From contig NZ_PYJQ01000001.1 of the NCBI RefSeq assembly GCF_003024605.1, positions 591,001 through 655,000 of the forward strand: a stretch of DNA of 64,000 nucleotides. The letters are read 5' to 3'. Below the pieces are notes generated by a model that was given only the letters and a program-made list of their open reading frames with translations, had not been told where the DNA came from and searched no databases. The position numbers and the translations under genes were made by a program. Positions 1 to 7,534 of this stretch are shown here, one piece after another; position 1 is the first letter of the stretch; each line of letters opens with the position of its first letter. This stretch comes from Rhizobium sp. JAB6. GTDB taxonomy: Bacteria > Pseudomonadota > Alphaproteobacteria > Rhizobiales > Rhizobiaceae.

Positions 1-1
1 G

Positions 2-430
2 GAGGTGACCATCGCCAAGCCGAAAATGGCCGACCTGACGCGGCTGATGGCCGATATCGAAAATCTCAATGTCCAGACCGATACGCCGGCCAAGGTTGTC
101 ATCAACGAGCGTACGGGTACGATCGTCATCGGCGCCGACGTGCGCGTATCGCCGGTCGCCGTCAGCTACGGAACGCTGACCGTGCAGGTGAGCGAGAACC
201 CGCAGGTGATCCAGCCCGAGCCCTTCTCCGACGGCCAGACGGCGATCCAGGACCAGACGGATATCACCGCCACCAAGAGCGGCGGCCGTGTGGCGGTGCT
301 GGAAGGGCCTGACCTGAAGACGCTGGTCTCCGGCCTCAACAATATCGGCGTCAAGCCGGACGGCATCATCGCCATCCTGCAGGGCATCAAGTCGGCCGGC
401 GCCCTGCAAGCGGAGCTCGTGCTGCAATGA
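2..430 (+). CDS. flgI: Flagellar P-ring protein FlgI, C-terminal part (5' end outside window)
   Basis: This is the last 142 codons of FlgI, the periplasmic protein that forms the P-ring around the flagellar rod in the peptidoglycan layer. The reading frame is already open at base 2, so the visible GTG at base 5 is an internal codon and not a start. The fragment carries the family's C-terminal features: a VVINERTGTIVIG segment, the VSYGTLTV stretch and a conserved end with LVSGLNNIGVKPDGIIAILQ. The stop codon overlaps the start of motE by 4 bases (ATGA), so the two genes are probably translationally coupled. The upstream genes of this operon lie outside the window. Confidence 0.93.
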   Translation, partial: EVTIAKPKMADLTRLMADIENLNVQTDTPAKVVINERTGTIVIGADVRVSPVAVSYGTLTVQVSENPQVIQPEPFSDGQTAIQDQTDITATKSGGRVAVLEGPDLKTLVSGLNNIGVKPDGIIAILQGIKSAGALQAELVLQ

Positions 431-969
431 TCTCGAACGCGACTGCTAGAAATACGCTGATCGCCTGCAGCCTTGCAACGGGAGCTCTGCTCTGGTCGCT
501 CGGTGCGGCTCCGGCGCAGGAGGCGCCGAAGCCGGCCGCCGCCGATCCGGCGTCCAGCCAGGATGAGATCCGCCAGTTCTGCACCAATATTGCCGATCCG
601 GCCCGCGACCAGCGCTATCTGCTGCAGAAGCAGGAGCTGGAAAAACTTCAGGCCGATGTCGATCAGCGCATCGCCACCATGGATCAGCGCAAGGCCGAAT
701 ACGAGGACTGGCTGAAAAAGCGCGATGACTTCCTGAAGACGGCGGATGTCGGCCTGGTCGATATCTACAAGAACATGAAGCCGGACGCGGCGGCCGCCAG
801 CCTCAACGACGTGAAAACCGTGGTTGCCGCCGCCATCATCATGAAGCTTTCGGCGCGCCAGTCGAGCCTCATTCTCGCGGAAATGGATGCGAAGAAGGCG
901 GCGGTCATCACCAATATCATCGCCAGCGCATCCGACCCGAATACATCGAAGTCGAAGGACCCCTCATGA
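427..969 (+). CDS. motE: MotE, periplasmic chaperone for MotC
   Basis: The product has 180 residues. It starts with a Sec-type signal peptide (about residues 1-30, ending near AAPAQ), followed by a charged coiled-coil region (about 60-110) and a C-terminal segment with VDIYKNMKPDAAAASL, typical of the MgtE-intracellular/MotE-like fold. In rhizobia MotE is a periplasmic chaperone that stabilises the motor protein MotC, whose gene lies further along this cluster. The ATG overlaps the flgI stop by 4 bases and the TGA overlaps the flgH start by 4 bases, so the gene sits inside a tightly coupled operon. The order flgI-motE-flgH-fliL-fliP is the one known in Sinorhizobium. Confidence 0.88.
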   Translation: MISNATARNTLIACSLATGALLWSLGAAPAQEAPKPAAADPASSQDEIRQFCTNIADPARDQRYLLQKQELEKLQADVDQRIATMDQRKAEYEDWLKKRDDFLKTADVGLVDIYKNMKPDAAAASLNDVKTVVAAAIIMKLSARQSSLILAEMDAKKAAVITNIIASASDPNTSKSKDPS

Positions 970-1679
970 ACACGCGTCTTACGGCCGCCTGCGCAATCGT
1001 CGTCATTCTCGCCGGTTGCCAGTCGCAGGCTCTCAGAGAAATCGGCAGGGCGCCTGCCATGAGTCCGATCGGCAGCGGCCTGCAATATGCGCAGACGCCG
1101 CAGATGTCTCAATATCCGAAGCGGCCTCACCAGGTCGCGCAGGGCTATTCGCTCTGGAACGATTCGCAAGCCGCCTTGTTCAAGGATTCCCGCGCGCTCA
1201 ATGTCGGCGACATCCTGACCGTCACGATCAAGATCGACGACAAGGCGAACTGGGACAATGAGACCAACCGAAGCCGCGTGAACAAGAGCGATATGGGCTG
1301 GAACATCACCGCCAAGATCTTCGGCTGGCAGCCAAGCACGAATGCGAATGCGACGTCGGGCTCCGATACGAGCACGGACGGCAAGGGCAAGATGCAGCGC
1401 TCCGAACAGATCAACCTTCTGGTCGCTGCCGTCGTGACGGGCATTCTCGAAAACGGCAACCTGATGATCAGCGGCTCGCAGGAAGTGCGCATGAATCAGG
1501 AAATCCGCATTCTCAACGTCGCCGGCATCGTGCGGCCGCAGGACGTGACCTCCGACAACACCATTTCCTACGACAAGATTGCCGAGGCCCGCATCTCCTA
1601 TGGCGGCCGCGGCCGCCTGACGGAAGTACAGCAGCCGCCGAGAGGGCAGCAGGCGGTCGACCTGCTCTCGCCGCTCTGA
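966..1679 (+). CDS. flgH: Flagellar L-ring protein FlgH
   Basis: The product is a 237-residue lipoprotein that forms the outer-membrane L-ring of the flagellar basal body. A lipobox ILAGC is visible with the acylated Cys at residue 18. Downstream are the family segments SLWNDSQAALFKDSRALNVGDILTV and GILENGNLMISGSQEVRMNQE, followed by RPQDVTSDNTISYDKIAEARISYGG. Length is normal for the family. It overlaps motE by 4 bases and is followed by fliL after a 23-base gap, so it belongs to the same transcription unit. Confidence 0.95.
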   Translation: MNTRLTAACAIVVILAGCQSQALREIGRAPAMSPIGSGLQYAQTPQMSQYPKRPHQVAQGYSLWNDSQAALFKDSRALNVGDILTVTIKIDDKANWDNETNRSRVNKSDMGWNITAKIFGWQPSTNANATSGSDTSTDGKGKMQRSEQINLLVAAVVTGILENGNLMISGSQEVRMNQEIRILNVAGIVRPQDVTSDNTISYDKIAEARISYGGRGRLTEVQQPPRGQQAVDLLSPL

Positions 1680-1702
1680 TTTGACAGCGAACGGATAGGG
1701 AT

Positions 1703-2197
1703 ATGGCAGCAGTCGCAGACGAATCGGCAAAGGGCAAGGGATCGCCGCTGATCATGATGGTCGCCGGGCTGCTGGTGCTGACCGCGCTCGGCGGCGGCGG
1801 GGGCTGGGTACTGGGGACCATGGTGGCGCCGCGGATCAAGCAGGCCACCGCCGCGGTGCAGGCGACCGTAAAGGCCGGCGGCGATAGCAAGCAGGCTGCC
1901 GCCGCCGCGCAGGCAAACGGCATCGTCGCGCTGGATCCGATCACCGTCAACCTCGCTTATCCCTCGCAGAACTGGATCAGGCTGGAGCTTGCGCTCGTTT
2001 TCAAGGGGCCGCCGGACACCCAGCTTGCCCAGGCGATCCACCAGGACATCCTCGCCTATATCCGCACGGTCTCCCTGCAGCAGATCGAAGGCGCCCGTGG
2101 CCTGCAATATCTTCGGGATGACATTCAGGAGCGTGTTGACCTGCGCTCGGAAGGACGAGTATCGAAAGTTATGTTCAGAACTTTCGTGATCGAATGA
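1703..2197 (+). CDS. fliL: Flagellar basal body-associated protein FliL
   Basis: The product has 164 residues. A short cytoplasmic N-terminus leads into one transmembrane helix (about residues 16-40, Gly-rich), then an Ala-rich linker and the periplasmic FliL domain. FliL surrounds the stator units next to the MS-ring and supports torque or stator stability. The C-terminal pattern with RLELALVFKGP and the DLRSEGRVSKVMFRTFVIE end is typical. The gene overlaps fliP by 4 bases (ATGA), which implies translational coupling. Confidence 0.9.
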   Translation: MAAVADESAKGKGSPLIMMVAGLLVLTALGGGGGWVLGTMVAPRIKQATAAVQATVKAGGDSKQAAAAAQANGIVALDPITVNLAYPSQNWIRLELALVFKGPPDTQLAQAIHQDILAYIRTVSLQQIEGARGLQYLRDDIQERVDLRSEGRVSKVMFRTFVIE

Positions 2198-2952
2198 GTC
2201 GACCAGCACTCGCCCTATTTATATTCGTTATTGCTGTCTTATCGCCTGAACTGGCGGCGGCGCAGCAATTGTCGCAGCAGCTTCCCACCGATCTTCTGAA
2301 CGCGCCGGTCAACGGCTCGGTTGCCGCCTGGATCATCCGTACCTTCGGGCTCCTGACGATCCTGTCGATCGCGCCGGGTATCCTGATCATGGTGACAAGC
2401 TTTCCGCGCTTCATCATCGCATTTTCGATCCTGCGCACCGGCATGGGCCTTGCAACGACGCCGTCGAACATGATCCTATTGAGCCTTGCGCTTTTCATGA
2501 CCTTCTATGTCATGTCGCCGACCTTCGATCAGGCCTGGAAGGACGGCGTGCAGCCGCTGCTAGCCAACCAGATTTCGGAAGCCGACGCGGTGCAGCGCAT
2601 TGCCGAGCCTTTCCGCACCTTCATGTCCAATAACACGCGCGACAAGGATCTGAAGCTTTTCGTCGATCTGGCGAAGGAACGCGGCCAGTCGACGGTCGTC
2701 GACAACAAGATCGATTACCGCGTCCTGATCCCGGCCTTCATGATCTCGGAGATCCGCCGTGGCTTCGAAATCGGCTTCCTGGTGGTACTGCCGTTTCTCG
2801 TCATCGACCTGATCGTGTCGACCATCGTCATGGCGATGGGCATGATGATGCTGCCGCCGACTTCGATCTCTCTGCCGTTCAAGATTCTCTTTTTCGTGCT
2901 GATCGACGGCTGGAACCTTTTGGTCGGCAGCCTGGTCCGCTCTTTCCACTGA
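2194..2952 (+). CDS. fliP: Flagellar type III export gate protein FliP
   Basis: FliP is an integral membrane component of the flagellar export gate (FliPQR core). The 252-residue product has a cleavable N-terminal signal sequence (about 1-23), then hydrophobic helices. Family signatures visible are TSFPRFIIAFSILRTGMG, LIPAFMISEIRRGFEIGF and VMAMGMMMLPPTSISLPFK. It is the last gene of this forward operon. A strong hairpin 17 bases downstream separates it from the convergent glycosyltransferase gene. FliQ, FlhA and FliR, its partners, are encoded at about 24-27 kb of this window. Confidence 0.96.
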   Translation: MSRPALALFIFVIAVLSPELAAAQQLSQQLPTDLLNAPVNGSVAAWIIRTFGLLTILSIAPGILIMVTSFPRFIIAFSILRTGMGLATTPSNMILLSLALFMTFYVMSPTFDQAWKDGVQPLLANQISEADAVQRIAEPFRTFMSNNTRDKDLKLFVDLAKERGQSTVVDNKIDYRVLIPAFMISEIRRGFEIGFLVVLPFLVIDLIVSTIVMAMGMMMLPPTSISLPFKILFFVLIDGWNLLVGSLVRSFH

Positions 2953-2968
2953 TATGAAAAGCGCACGG

Positions 2969-2998
2969 CGATCATCGGAGCCGCCGCTCCGATGATCG
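2969..2998. terminator. Hairpin between convergent fliP and glycosyltransferase genes
   Basis: A perfect 13-bp inverted repeat (2969-2981 and 2986-2998) with a 4-base loop sits between the fliP stop and the stop of the reverse-strand gene. On the reverse strand it is followed shortly by a TTTT run; on the forward strand the T-run is poor. It probably acts as a bidirectional terminator. Confidence 0.65.
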
Positions 2999-3005
2999 GA
3001 GAGGT

Positions 3006-4949
3006 TTACTCGGCCGCGATCGCAGCCGGGTTCCGGTCATCTTGCATGAACGGTTCCGAGCGCGCCGGCAGGGCCGGCACGTCGATGTGATCGGGTGCCA
3101 GTCCCTGCCTGGCTCGTGCAGCCATCATTTCGAAAGCCGTCTCCAGGTGGTGCGTGAAACGTTCCGCATCAAAGAGCGGCTTGATGGAGCGATTGGCGGC
3201 GAGAATTTGCTTGAACTCAGCGATACGCTCCGGTTGCTCGGCGAACTGCACCGCCAAGTCCTCGTAGGCCTGTATATCTGCGGCCACCAGTTCGGGCAGG
3301 CCGATCGCATTCAGCAGGCTTTCGCTGACGCGTGAGGCGAAGTTGGTGCCCTTCACCGTGAGGACAGGAAGGCCGCCCCACAGCTGCTCCGAAGTCGTCG
3401 TATGGCCGTTGACCGGAAAGGTATCGAGGCCGAGATCGGCCAGCTGCTGACGGTCGATGTGATCCTCGTAGCCAATACGCGTGGTGAAGACGATACGCTT
3501 GCGGTTGATGCCGCGGGCCTCTAGGCGCGACAGGATATTGGCCTCCGCTCGAGGACTGCTGCACAGCAGCCAGAGCACGCTGTTCTTGCTGCGCTTGAGG
3601 ATATTGCACCAGACGTCGATCATCTGCGGCGTGATCTTGCGATTGCCGTTGAAGGACGCGAAAACGAACGCGTCCTCGGGCAGCCCATGCTGCGCGCGCG
3701 TGGTCGGCCGCGGCTTCGGGCGGTTGAGCGGATCGTTCGGCTGGTAGCACTCAGGCAGGCGGCAATATTTTTCGTAGAAATGCACCTTCGAGTCGTCCGG
3801 CAGCACGTAATGATCGCCGATGATGTAATCGAGGTCGATGTTGACGGTCGTGCCGGGAAAGCCCAGCCAGGCGACCTGGATCGGAGCCGGCATGTAATTG
3901 AGGATGTGGGCACGGCTTCCCTTGGTATGACCCTTGAGATCGACGAGAATATCGATCCGGTGCGCGCGGATCGCCTCTGCCGCGGCCTCGTTGGAGAGGC
4001 TGCGAATATCGACGGTTGTTCCCCATTTCTGGTGGTCGAACGGCTGGGCGTTTTGGGAAGCGAGATCGGAATGGTCAAAGAGGAAAATCTCGAACCGATC
4101 GCGGTCGTGCAGTTCCAGCACGCGTTGCATCAGCTTCATCGTTGCATGTTCCGGCCAGAAGTCGGCAGAGAGATAGCCGATCCGGATTTTGCCGCCCCAT
4201 GTGTGCGGGCGTTTGCGCCGGCTCTCGGCATGGCCGGCAGGCAGGGGTACCGTATCGTACATCGCTTGCTTGTTGATTGCCTCGTCGCCGCACCAATGGA
4301 GGTGGAAGAAGGGGTTGTCTGGGACGACGTATTCGAGGTTGCCCTGGGCCAACGCTTCCTTGATCGGAGCCATATGCTTTTCGACGGCCGCAAAGTCGGA
4401 TGCCTCTCGGGCAAAGATCAGATAGAGGATACGGAAGACGGCGTGGTCGGCATGATTTTTGAATAGCGTCGCGACGATATGGCGATTGCCTTCATCATAG
4501 AGATCATCGGTCAACAGCTTTGCGGCCAGCAACCGGTGCCGTAATTCGGGCCCTTCGACCAGCACGGACTTGAAGCCGGAAAGAAGTTCCTTTTGTTGGC
4601 GGCTCAGGAAAATGCAGGCGAGGGCGAAGGCAACGTCCGGATCCTTGAAAGCCACGGGCAGGATCAAGCTGCCAATCGCGAGCGCCTGATCGTCATTGCC
4701 GCATTCGCTGTGAAGCAACAGTGCCTCGCGAAGATAGTCGTCGCGGCGGGGCGGTTGCCGTCCGGCCAGCTCGTAGGCACTTGCCGCATCCGCCTTGAAG
4801 CCGAGCTTGAGCAATGTCTTGGCCAGCAGCGCATAGGTCTTGGCTGACTTGTCGACGTTAAGCAAGTCGTTCAGCGTCTCGAGCGCGCGCGTATATTGTC
4901 CCTTCTGATAGAAACCGGACGCTGTCGAAAAGGCATTTTTCGTATTCAC
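3006..4949 (-). CDS. TPR-containing GT41 (O-GlcNAc transferase-like) glycosyltransferase
   Basis: From the GTG at 4949 the product has about 647 residues. A GGAG Shine-Dalgarno sits 9 bases upstream, whereas an in-frame TTG at 4964 has no good ribosome site. The first 110 or so residues look like TPR helices (YQKGQYTRALETLNDLL). The rest matches the Spindly/OGT catalytic region: LVDLKGHTKGSRAHIL with the conserved His, MPAPIQVAWLGFPGTT, DYIIGD, FNGNRKITPQMIDVW and LWGGLPVLTVKGTNFASRVSESLL. Such enzymes transfer a sugar from a nucleotide donor to Ser/Thr of proteins. The gene converges on fliP and diverges from flagellin 1, so flagellin is an obvious candidate acceptor. That substrate is inferred from position only. 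Confidence 0.82.
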   Translation of the reverse strand: MNTKNAFSTASGFYQKGQYTRALETLNDLLNVDKSAKTYALLAKTLLKLGFKADAASAYELAGRQPPRRDDYLREALLLHSECGNDDQALAIGSLILPVAFKDPDVAFALACIFLSRQQKELLSGFKSVLVEGPELRHRLLAAKLLTDDLYDEGNRHIVATLFKNHADHAVFRILYLIFAREASDFAAVEKHMAPIKEALAQGNLEYVVPDNPFFHLHWCGDEAINKQAMYDTVPLPAGHAESRRKRPHTWGGKIRIGYLSADFWPEHATMKLMQRVLELHDRDRFEIFLFDHSDLASQNAQPFDHQKWGTTVDIRSLSNEAAAEAIRAHRIDILVDLKGHTKGSRAHILNYMPAPIQVAWLGFPGTTVNIDLDYIIGDHYVLPDDSKVHFYEKYCRLPECYQPNDPLNRPKPRPTTRAQHGLPEDAFVFASFNGNRKITPQMIDVWCNILKRSKNSVLWLLCSSPRAEANILSRLEARGINRKRIVFTTRIGYEDHIDRQQLADLGLDTFPVNGHTTTSEQLWGGLPVLTVKGTNFASRVSESLLNAIGLPELVAADIQAYEDLAVQFAEQPERIAEFKQILAANRSIKPLFDAERFTHHLETAFEMMAARARQGLAPDHIDVPALPARSEPFMQDDRNPAAIAAE

Positions 4950-5201
4950 GAGCGAGAACTCCAAGCGGAATGTTGAACTGGCTCTCGCCTGGGGCGGAGT
5001 GCCGGAATCATGGATTCCGCCTGATCATCGCGCACGTAGCTTGCCTGAAACCGAAGCAGCGGCCGAAAATGCCTTTACGCATTTTTAGCTACGTTCCGGA
5101 GAGCCGCTTACCGGCGGATCGAATTTAAGAAATTGGCAAGCAATGAATGCGACTTTCCTTGCGACATGACGGGTTTGGTCCTCTAGGAAAATGGATCGAG
5201 G

Positions 5202-5249
5202 GGCATGAAGCTGCTCCGTCATCGCCGGTATCTCCAGTCCGGTATGTCC
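5202..5249 (+). promoter_or_regulatory. Conserved flagellin leader element, copy 1
   Basis: GGCATGA at 5202, CCGG at 5225-5228, CCGG at 5239-5242, then TATGTCC, ending 33 bases before the flaA start codon. The same order of blocks at similar distance precedes the other three flagellin genes. The two CCGG blocks can pair as a 4-bp stem. It may be an mRNA leader element or part of the promoter. Confidence 0.6.
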
Positions 5250-5282
5250 TCCTTTAGTATCCAGTTTCCAGGGGACACTTCT

Positions 5283-6203
5283 ATGACCAGCATTATTACC
5301 AACAATTCCGCAATGGCCGCTCTCCAGACGCTGCGCGGCATCAGCAGCAACCTGCAGGACACCCAGGCTGCCGTTTCTTCGGGCCTGCGCATCTCCAAGG
5401 CTTCCGACAACGCCGCCTACTGGTCGATCGCCACCAGCATGAAGTCCGACAACGGCGCCATCGGCGCAGTTTCCGACGCTCTCGGCCTCGGCGCCGCTAA
5501 GGTCGATACCGCATCGACGGCTGTCACCAGCTCGATCGACATCGTCGGCCAGATCAAGGACAAGCTTGCAACCGCCATGGAAGGTTCGGTTGACAAGAAG
5601 TCGGTTCAGGAAGAAATCGGCCAGCTGCAGCAGCAGCTGCAGAGCGTTGCCCAGTCGGCTTCGTTCAACGGCGAAAACTGGGTCATGGCTCAGAACAACG
5701 GCTCGGCTGCCGTCGTTTCCTCCTTCATCCGCGGCACCAACGGCACCGTTTCGGTCAGCACGACCGCCTACAAGTTTGATACCGGCGCAACCGGCAACGT
5801 TCTGTTCGGCGCGAATGCCAACGGCACGATCAAGACGGATGCGGGTATTCTCGGCACGAAGCAGACGATCGGCTCCAATCAGTACTCCGTCTTCAGCCTG
5901 GACATCAGCAAGATGACCTCCGGCGAAATCTCCAGCGCGCTGAACATGGTTCAGACCGCTCTGAATTCCATGACCAGCATGGGTTCGAAGCTCGGCTCGA
6001 TTTCGTCGCGCATCGACCTGCAGACGAGCTTTGCTTCCTCGCTCTCCGACTCGATTCAGTCGGGCGTGGGCAAGCTGGTTGACGCCAACATGGAACAGGA
6101 ATCGAGCAAGCTGTCCGCTCTGCAGACGCAGCAGCAGTTGGCCATTCAGTCGCTCTCGATCGCCAATTCCTCGAACCAGCAGATCCTGTCGCTCTTCCGC
6201 TAA
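5283..6203 (+). CDS. flaA: Flagellin 1
   Basis: The product is a 306-residue rhizobial flagellin, the filament subunit exported by the flagellar type III system. The start is placed at 5283 (MTSIITNNSAMAALQTLR), because all rhizobial flagellins begin this way and AGGGGA lies 8 bases upstream; the in-frame ATG at 5205 falls inside the conserved leader element. The N-terminal D0/D1 domain (to about residue 140) and C-terminal D1/D0 domain (SKLSALQTQQQLAIQSLSIA) are intact, with a short variable centre. The product differs from flagellin 2 at about 18 of 306 positions. The gene is followed by a hairpin and then a rho-independent terminator, so it is probably monocistronic. Confidence 0.95.
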   Translation: MTSIITNNSAMAALQTLRGISSNLQDTQAAVSSGLRISKASDNAAYWSIATSMKSDNGAIGAVSDALGLGAAKVDTASTAVTSSIDIVGQIKDKLATAMEGSVDKKSVQEEIGQLQQQLQSVAQSASFNGENWVMAQNNGSAAVVSSFIRGTNGTVSVSTTAYKFDTGATGNVLFGANANGTIKTDAGILGTKQTIGSNQYSVFSLDISKMTSGEISSALNMVQTALNSMTSMGSKLGSISSRIDLQTSFASSLSDSIQSGVGKLVDANMEQESSKLSALQTQQQLAIQSLSIANSSNQQILSLFR

Positions 6204-6211
6204 TAGGAAGC

Positions 6212-6230
6212 ATCAACGCCGCGCGTTGAT
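6212..6230 (+). other. 3' UTR hairpin of flagellin 1
   Basis: An 8-bp inverted repeat (6212-6219 with 6223-6230, loop CGC) starts 8 bases after the flagellin 1 stop codon and precedes the true terminator. Flagellin 2 has an equivalent hairpin after the same TAATAGGAAG sequence, with two compensatory base-pair changes. Confidence 0.55.
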
Positions 6231-6252
6231 CGTAAATCCTAAACAACAAGTT

Positions 6253-6283
6253 AACCGCGCCTACCTAAGGCGCGGTTTTTTTT
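6253..6283 (+). terminator. Rho-independent terminator of flagellin 1
   Basis: A 9-bp stem AACCGCGCC/GGCGCGGTT (6253-6261, 6269-6277) with a 7-base loop runs directly into eight T residues. This is a textbook intrinsic terminator. Confidence 0.9.
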
Positions 6284-6309
6284 ATATTTTTCACGCAAAC
6301 GCGGTTCAG

Positions 6310-6331
6310 CTTTTCTTAACTATATTGCTGT
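6310..6331 (+). promoter_or_regulatory. Shared upstream (promoter) block of flagellin 2
   Basis: The block reads CTTTTnTTAACTnTATTGCT followed by GT. It is identical to the block upstream of flagellin 3 at 20 of 22 positions, and both lie 72-74 bases before the conserved leader element. Flagellin 4 has a looser copy. It is a candidate flagellin promoter. No sigma-70 -35/-10 pair is clear in it. Confidence 0.5.
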
Positions 6332-6355
6332 TTCTTAGGACCATCGAAGCGGCGA

Positions 6356-6380
6356 GTTAACCTTAACGAATTTGGTTAAC
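6356..6380 (+). promoter_or_regulatory. Inverted repeat GTTAACC-N11-GGTTAAC upstream of flagellin 2
   Basis: GTTAACC (6356-6362) and GGTTAAC (6374-6380) form a perfect 7-bp dyad immediately before the conserved leader element. Flagellin 3 has the same dyad in the same place. It could be an operator or a hairpin in the mRNA leader. Confidence 0.5.
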
Positions 6381-6381
6381 A

Positions 6382-6426
6382 GGCATGATGCTGAATGCCG
6401 TTACCGGTTTTAGGTCCGGAATGTCC
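6382..6426 (+). promoter_or_regulatory. Conserved flagellin leader element, copy 2
   Basis: GGCATGATGCTGA at 6382, CCGTTA before CCGG (6404-6407), CCGG (6416-6419), then AATGTCC, ending 34 bases before the flagellin 2 start. It matches copy 3 closely and copies 1 and 4 in block order. Confidence 0.62.
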
Positions 6427-6460
6427 CTTATTCAACCACTGCCAAAAGGGGCAAAATATC

Positions 6461-7381
6461 ATGACGAGCATTCTTACCAATAACGCCGCAATGGCCGCCC
6501 TCCAGACGTTGCGCTCTATCGGTGCGAACCTGCAGGAAACACAGGGCGCCGTTTCTTCCGGCCTGCGTATCTCCAAGGCTTCCGACAACGCCGCCTACTG
6601 GTCGATCGCCACCAGCATGAAGTCCGACAACGGCGCCATCGGCGCAGTTTCCGACGCTCTCGGCCTCGGCGCCGCTAAGGTCGATACGGCGACCACTGCC
6701 GTCACCAGCGCGATCGACATCGTCGGCCAGATCAAGAACAAGCTTGCAACCGCCATGGAAGCCTCGGTCGACAAGAAGTCGGTTCAGGAAGAAATCGGTC
6801 AGCTGCAGCAGCAGCTGCAGAGCGTTGCCCAGTCGGCTTCGTTCAACGGCGAAAACTGGGTCGTGGCTCAGAACAACGGCTCGGCTGCCGTCGTTTCCTC
6901 CTTCATCCGCGGCACCAACGGCACCGTTTCGATCAGCACGACCGCCTACAAGTTCGATACCGGCGCAACCGGCAACGTTCTGTTCGGCGCGAGCGCCAAC
7001 GGCACGATCCAGACGGATTCGGGTATTCTCGGCACGAAGCAGACGATCGGCTCCAATCAGTACTCCGTCTTCAGCCTGGACATCAGCAAGATGACCTCCG
7101 GCGAAATCTCCAGCGCGCTGAACATGGTTCAGACCGCTCTGAATTCCATGACCAGCATGGGTTCGAAGCTCGGCTCGATTTCGTCGCGCATCGACCTGCA
7201 GACGAGCTTTGCTTCCTCGCTCTCCGACTCGATTCAGTCGGGCGTGGGCAAGCTGGTTGACGCCAACATGGAACAGGAATCGAGCAAGCTGTCCGCTCTG
7301 CAGACGCAGCAGCAGCTGGCCGTCCAGTCGCTCTCGATCGCCAACTCCTCGAGCCAGCAGATCCTGTCGCTCTTCCGTTAA
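6461..7381 (+). CDS. flaB: Flagellin 2
   Basis: The product has 306 residues and is a near-duplicate of flagellin 1. The start is set at 6461 (MTSILTNNAAMAALQTLR), with AAGGGG about 10 bases upstream. Both conserved terminal domains are complete, so this is a functional filament subunit. Bases 7021-7315 are identical to 5843-6137 of flagellin 1, including silent sites, which points to recent gene conversion or duplication. The leader carries the shared upstream block, the GTTAACC dyad and the GCATGA/CCGG element. The 3' side has a hairpin and a terminator arranged as in flagellin 1. Confidence 0.95.
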   Translation: MTSILTNNAAMAALQTLRSIGANLQETQGAVSSGLRISKASDNAAYWSIATSMKSDNGAIGAVSDALGLGAAKVDTATTAVTSAIDIVGQIKNKLATAMEASVDKKSVQEEIGQLQQQLQSVAQSASFNGENWVVAQNNGSAAVVSSFIRGTNGTVSISTTAYKFDTGATGNVLFGASANGTIQTDSGILGTKQTIGSNQYSVFSLDISKMTSGEISSALNMVQTALNSMTSMGSKLGSISSRIDLQTSFASSLSDSIQSGVGKLVDANMEQESSKLSALQTQQQLAVQSLSIANSSSQQILSLFR

Positions 7382-7389
7382 TAGGAAGT

Positions 7390-7409
7390 GCCAACGCTCA
7401 AGCGTTGGC
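7390..7409 (+). other. 3' UTR hairpin of flagellin 2
   Basis: GCCAACGC (7390-7397) pairs with GCGTTGGC (7402-7409) across a TCAA loop. Compared with the hairpin after flagellin 1, two A/T pairs have become G/C pairs on both arms, which supports an RNA structure. Confidence 0.55.
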
Positions 7410-7432
7410 TCGCCACATGGGAAAAGACCTTG

Positions 7433-7460
7433 CCGCGCCTTCCTTGGAGGGCGCGGTTTT
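7433..7460 (+). terminator. Rho-independent terminator of flagellin 2
   Basis: A 7-bp GC-rich stem CCGCGCC/GGCGCGG (7433-7439, 7450-7456) with a 10-base loop is followed by TTTTCGTTT. It resembles the flagellin 1 terminator stem. Confidence 0.75.
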
Positions 7461-7534
7461 CGTTTCGCCCCGTCGCCGTCTTTCCGCCGCACGCCTGGAA
7501 GGGAAAACCGCTGTGCCCTTTGCTTGGAATTGCT

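Noticed and set aside
5205-5282. N-terminal extension of flagellin 1 from the ATG at 5205
   Set aside because: The extension lies in the conserved leader element and is not found in rhizobial flagellins; the ATG at 5283 has a good ribosome site.
6382-6426. Idea that the leader element is a sigma-54 promoter
   Set aside because: The GG and GC dinucleotides do not have the required 10-base spacing in any of the four copies.
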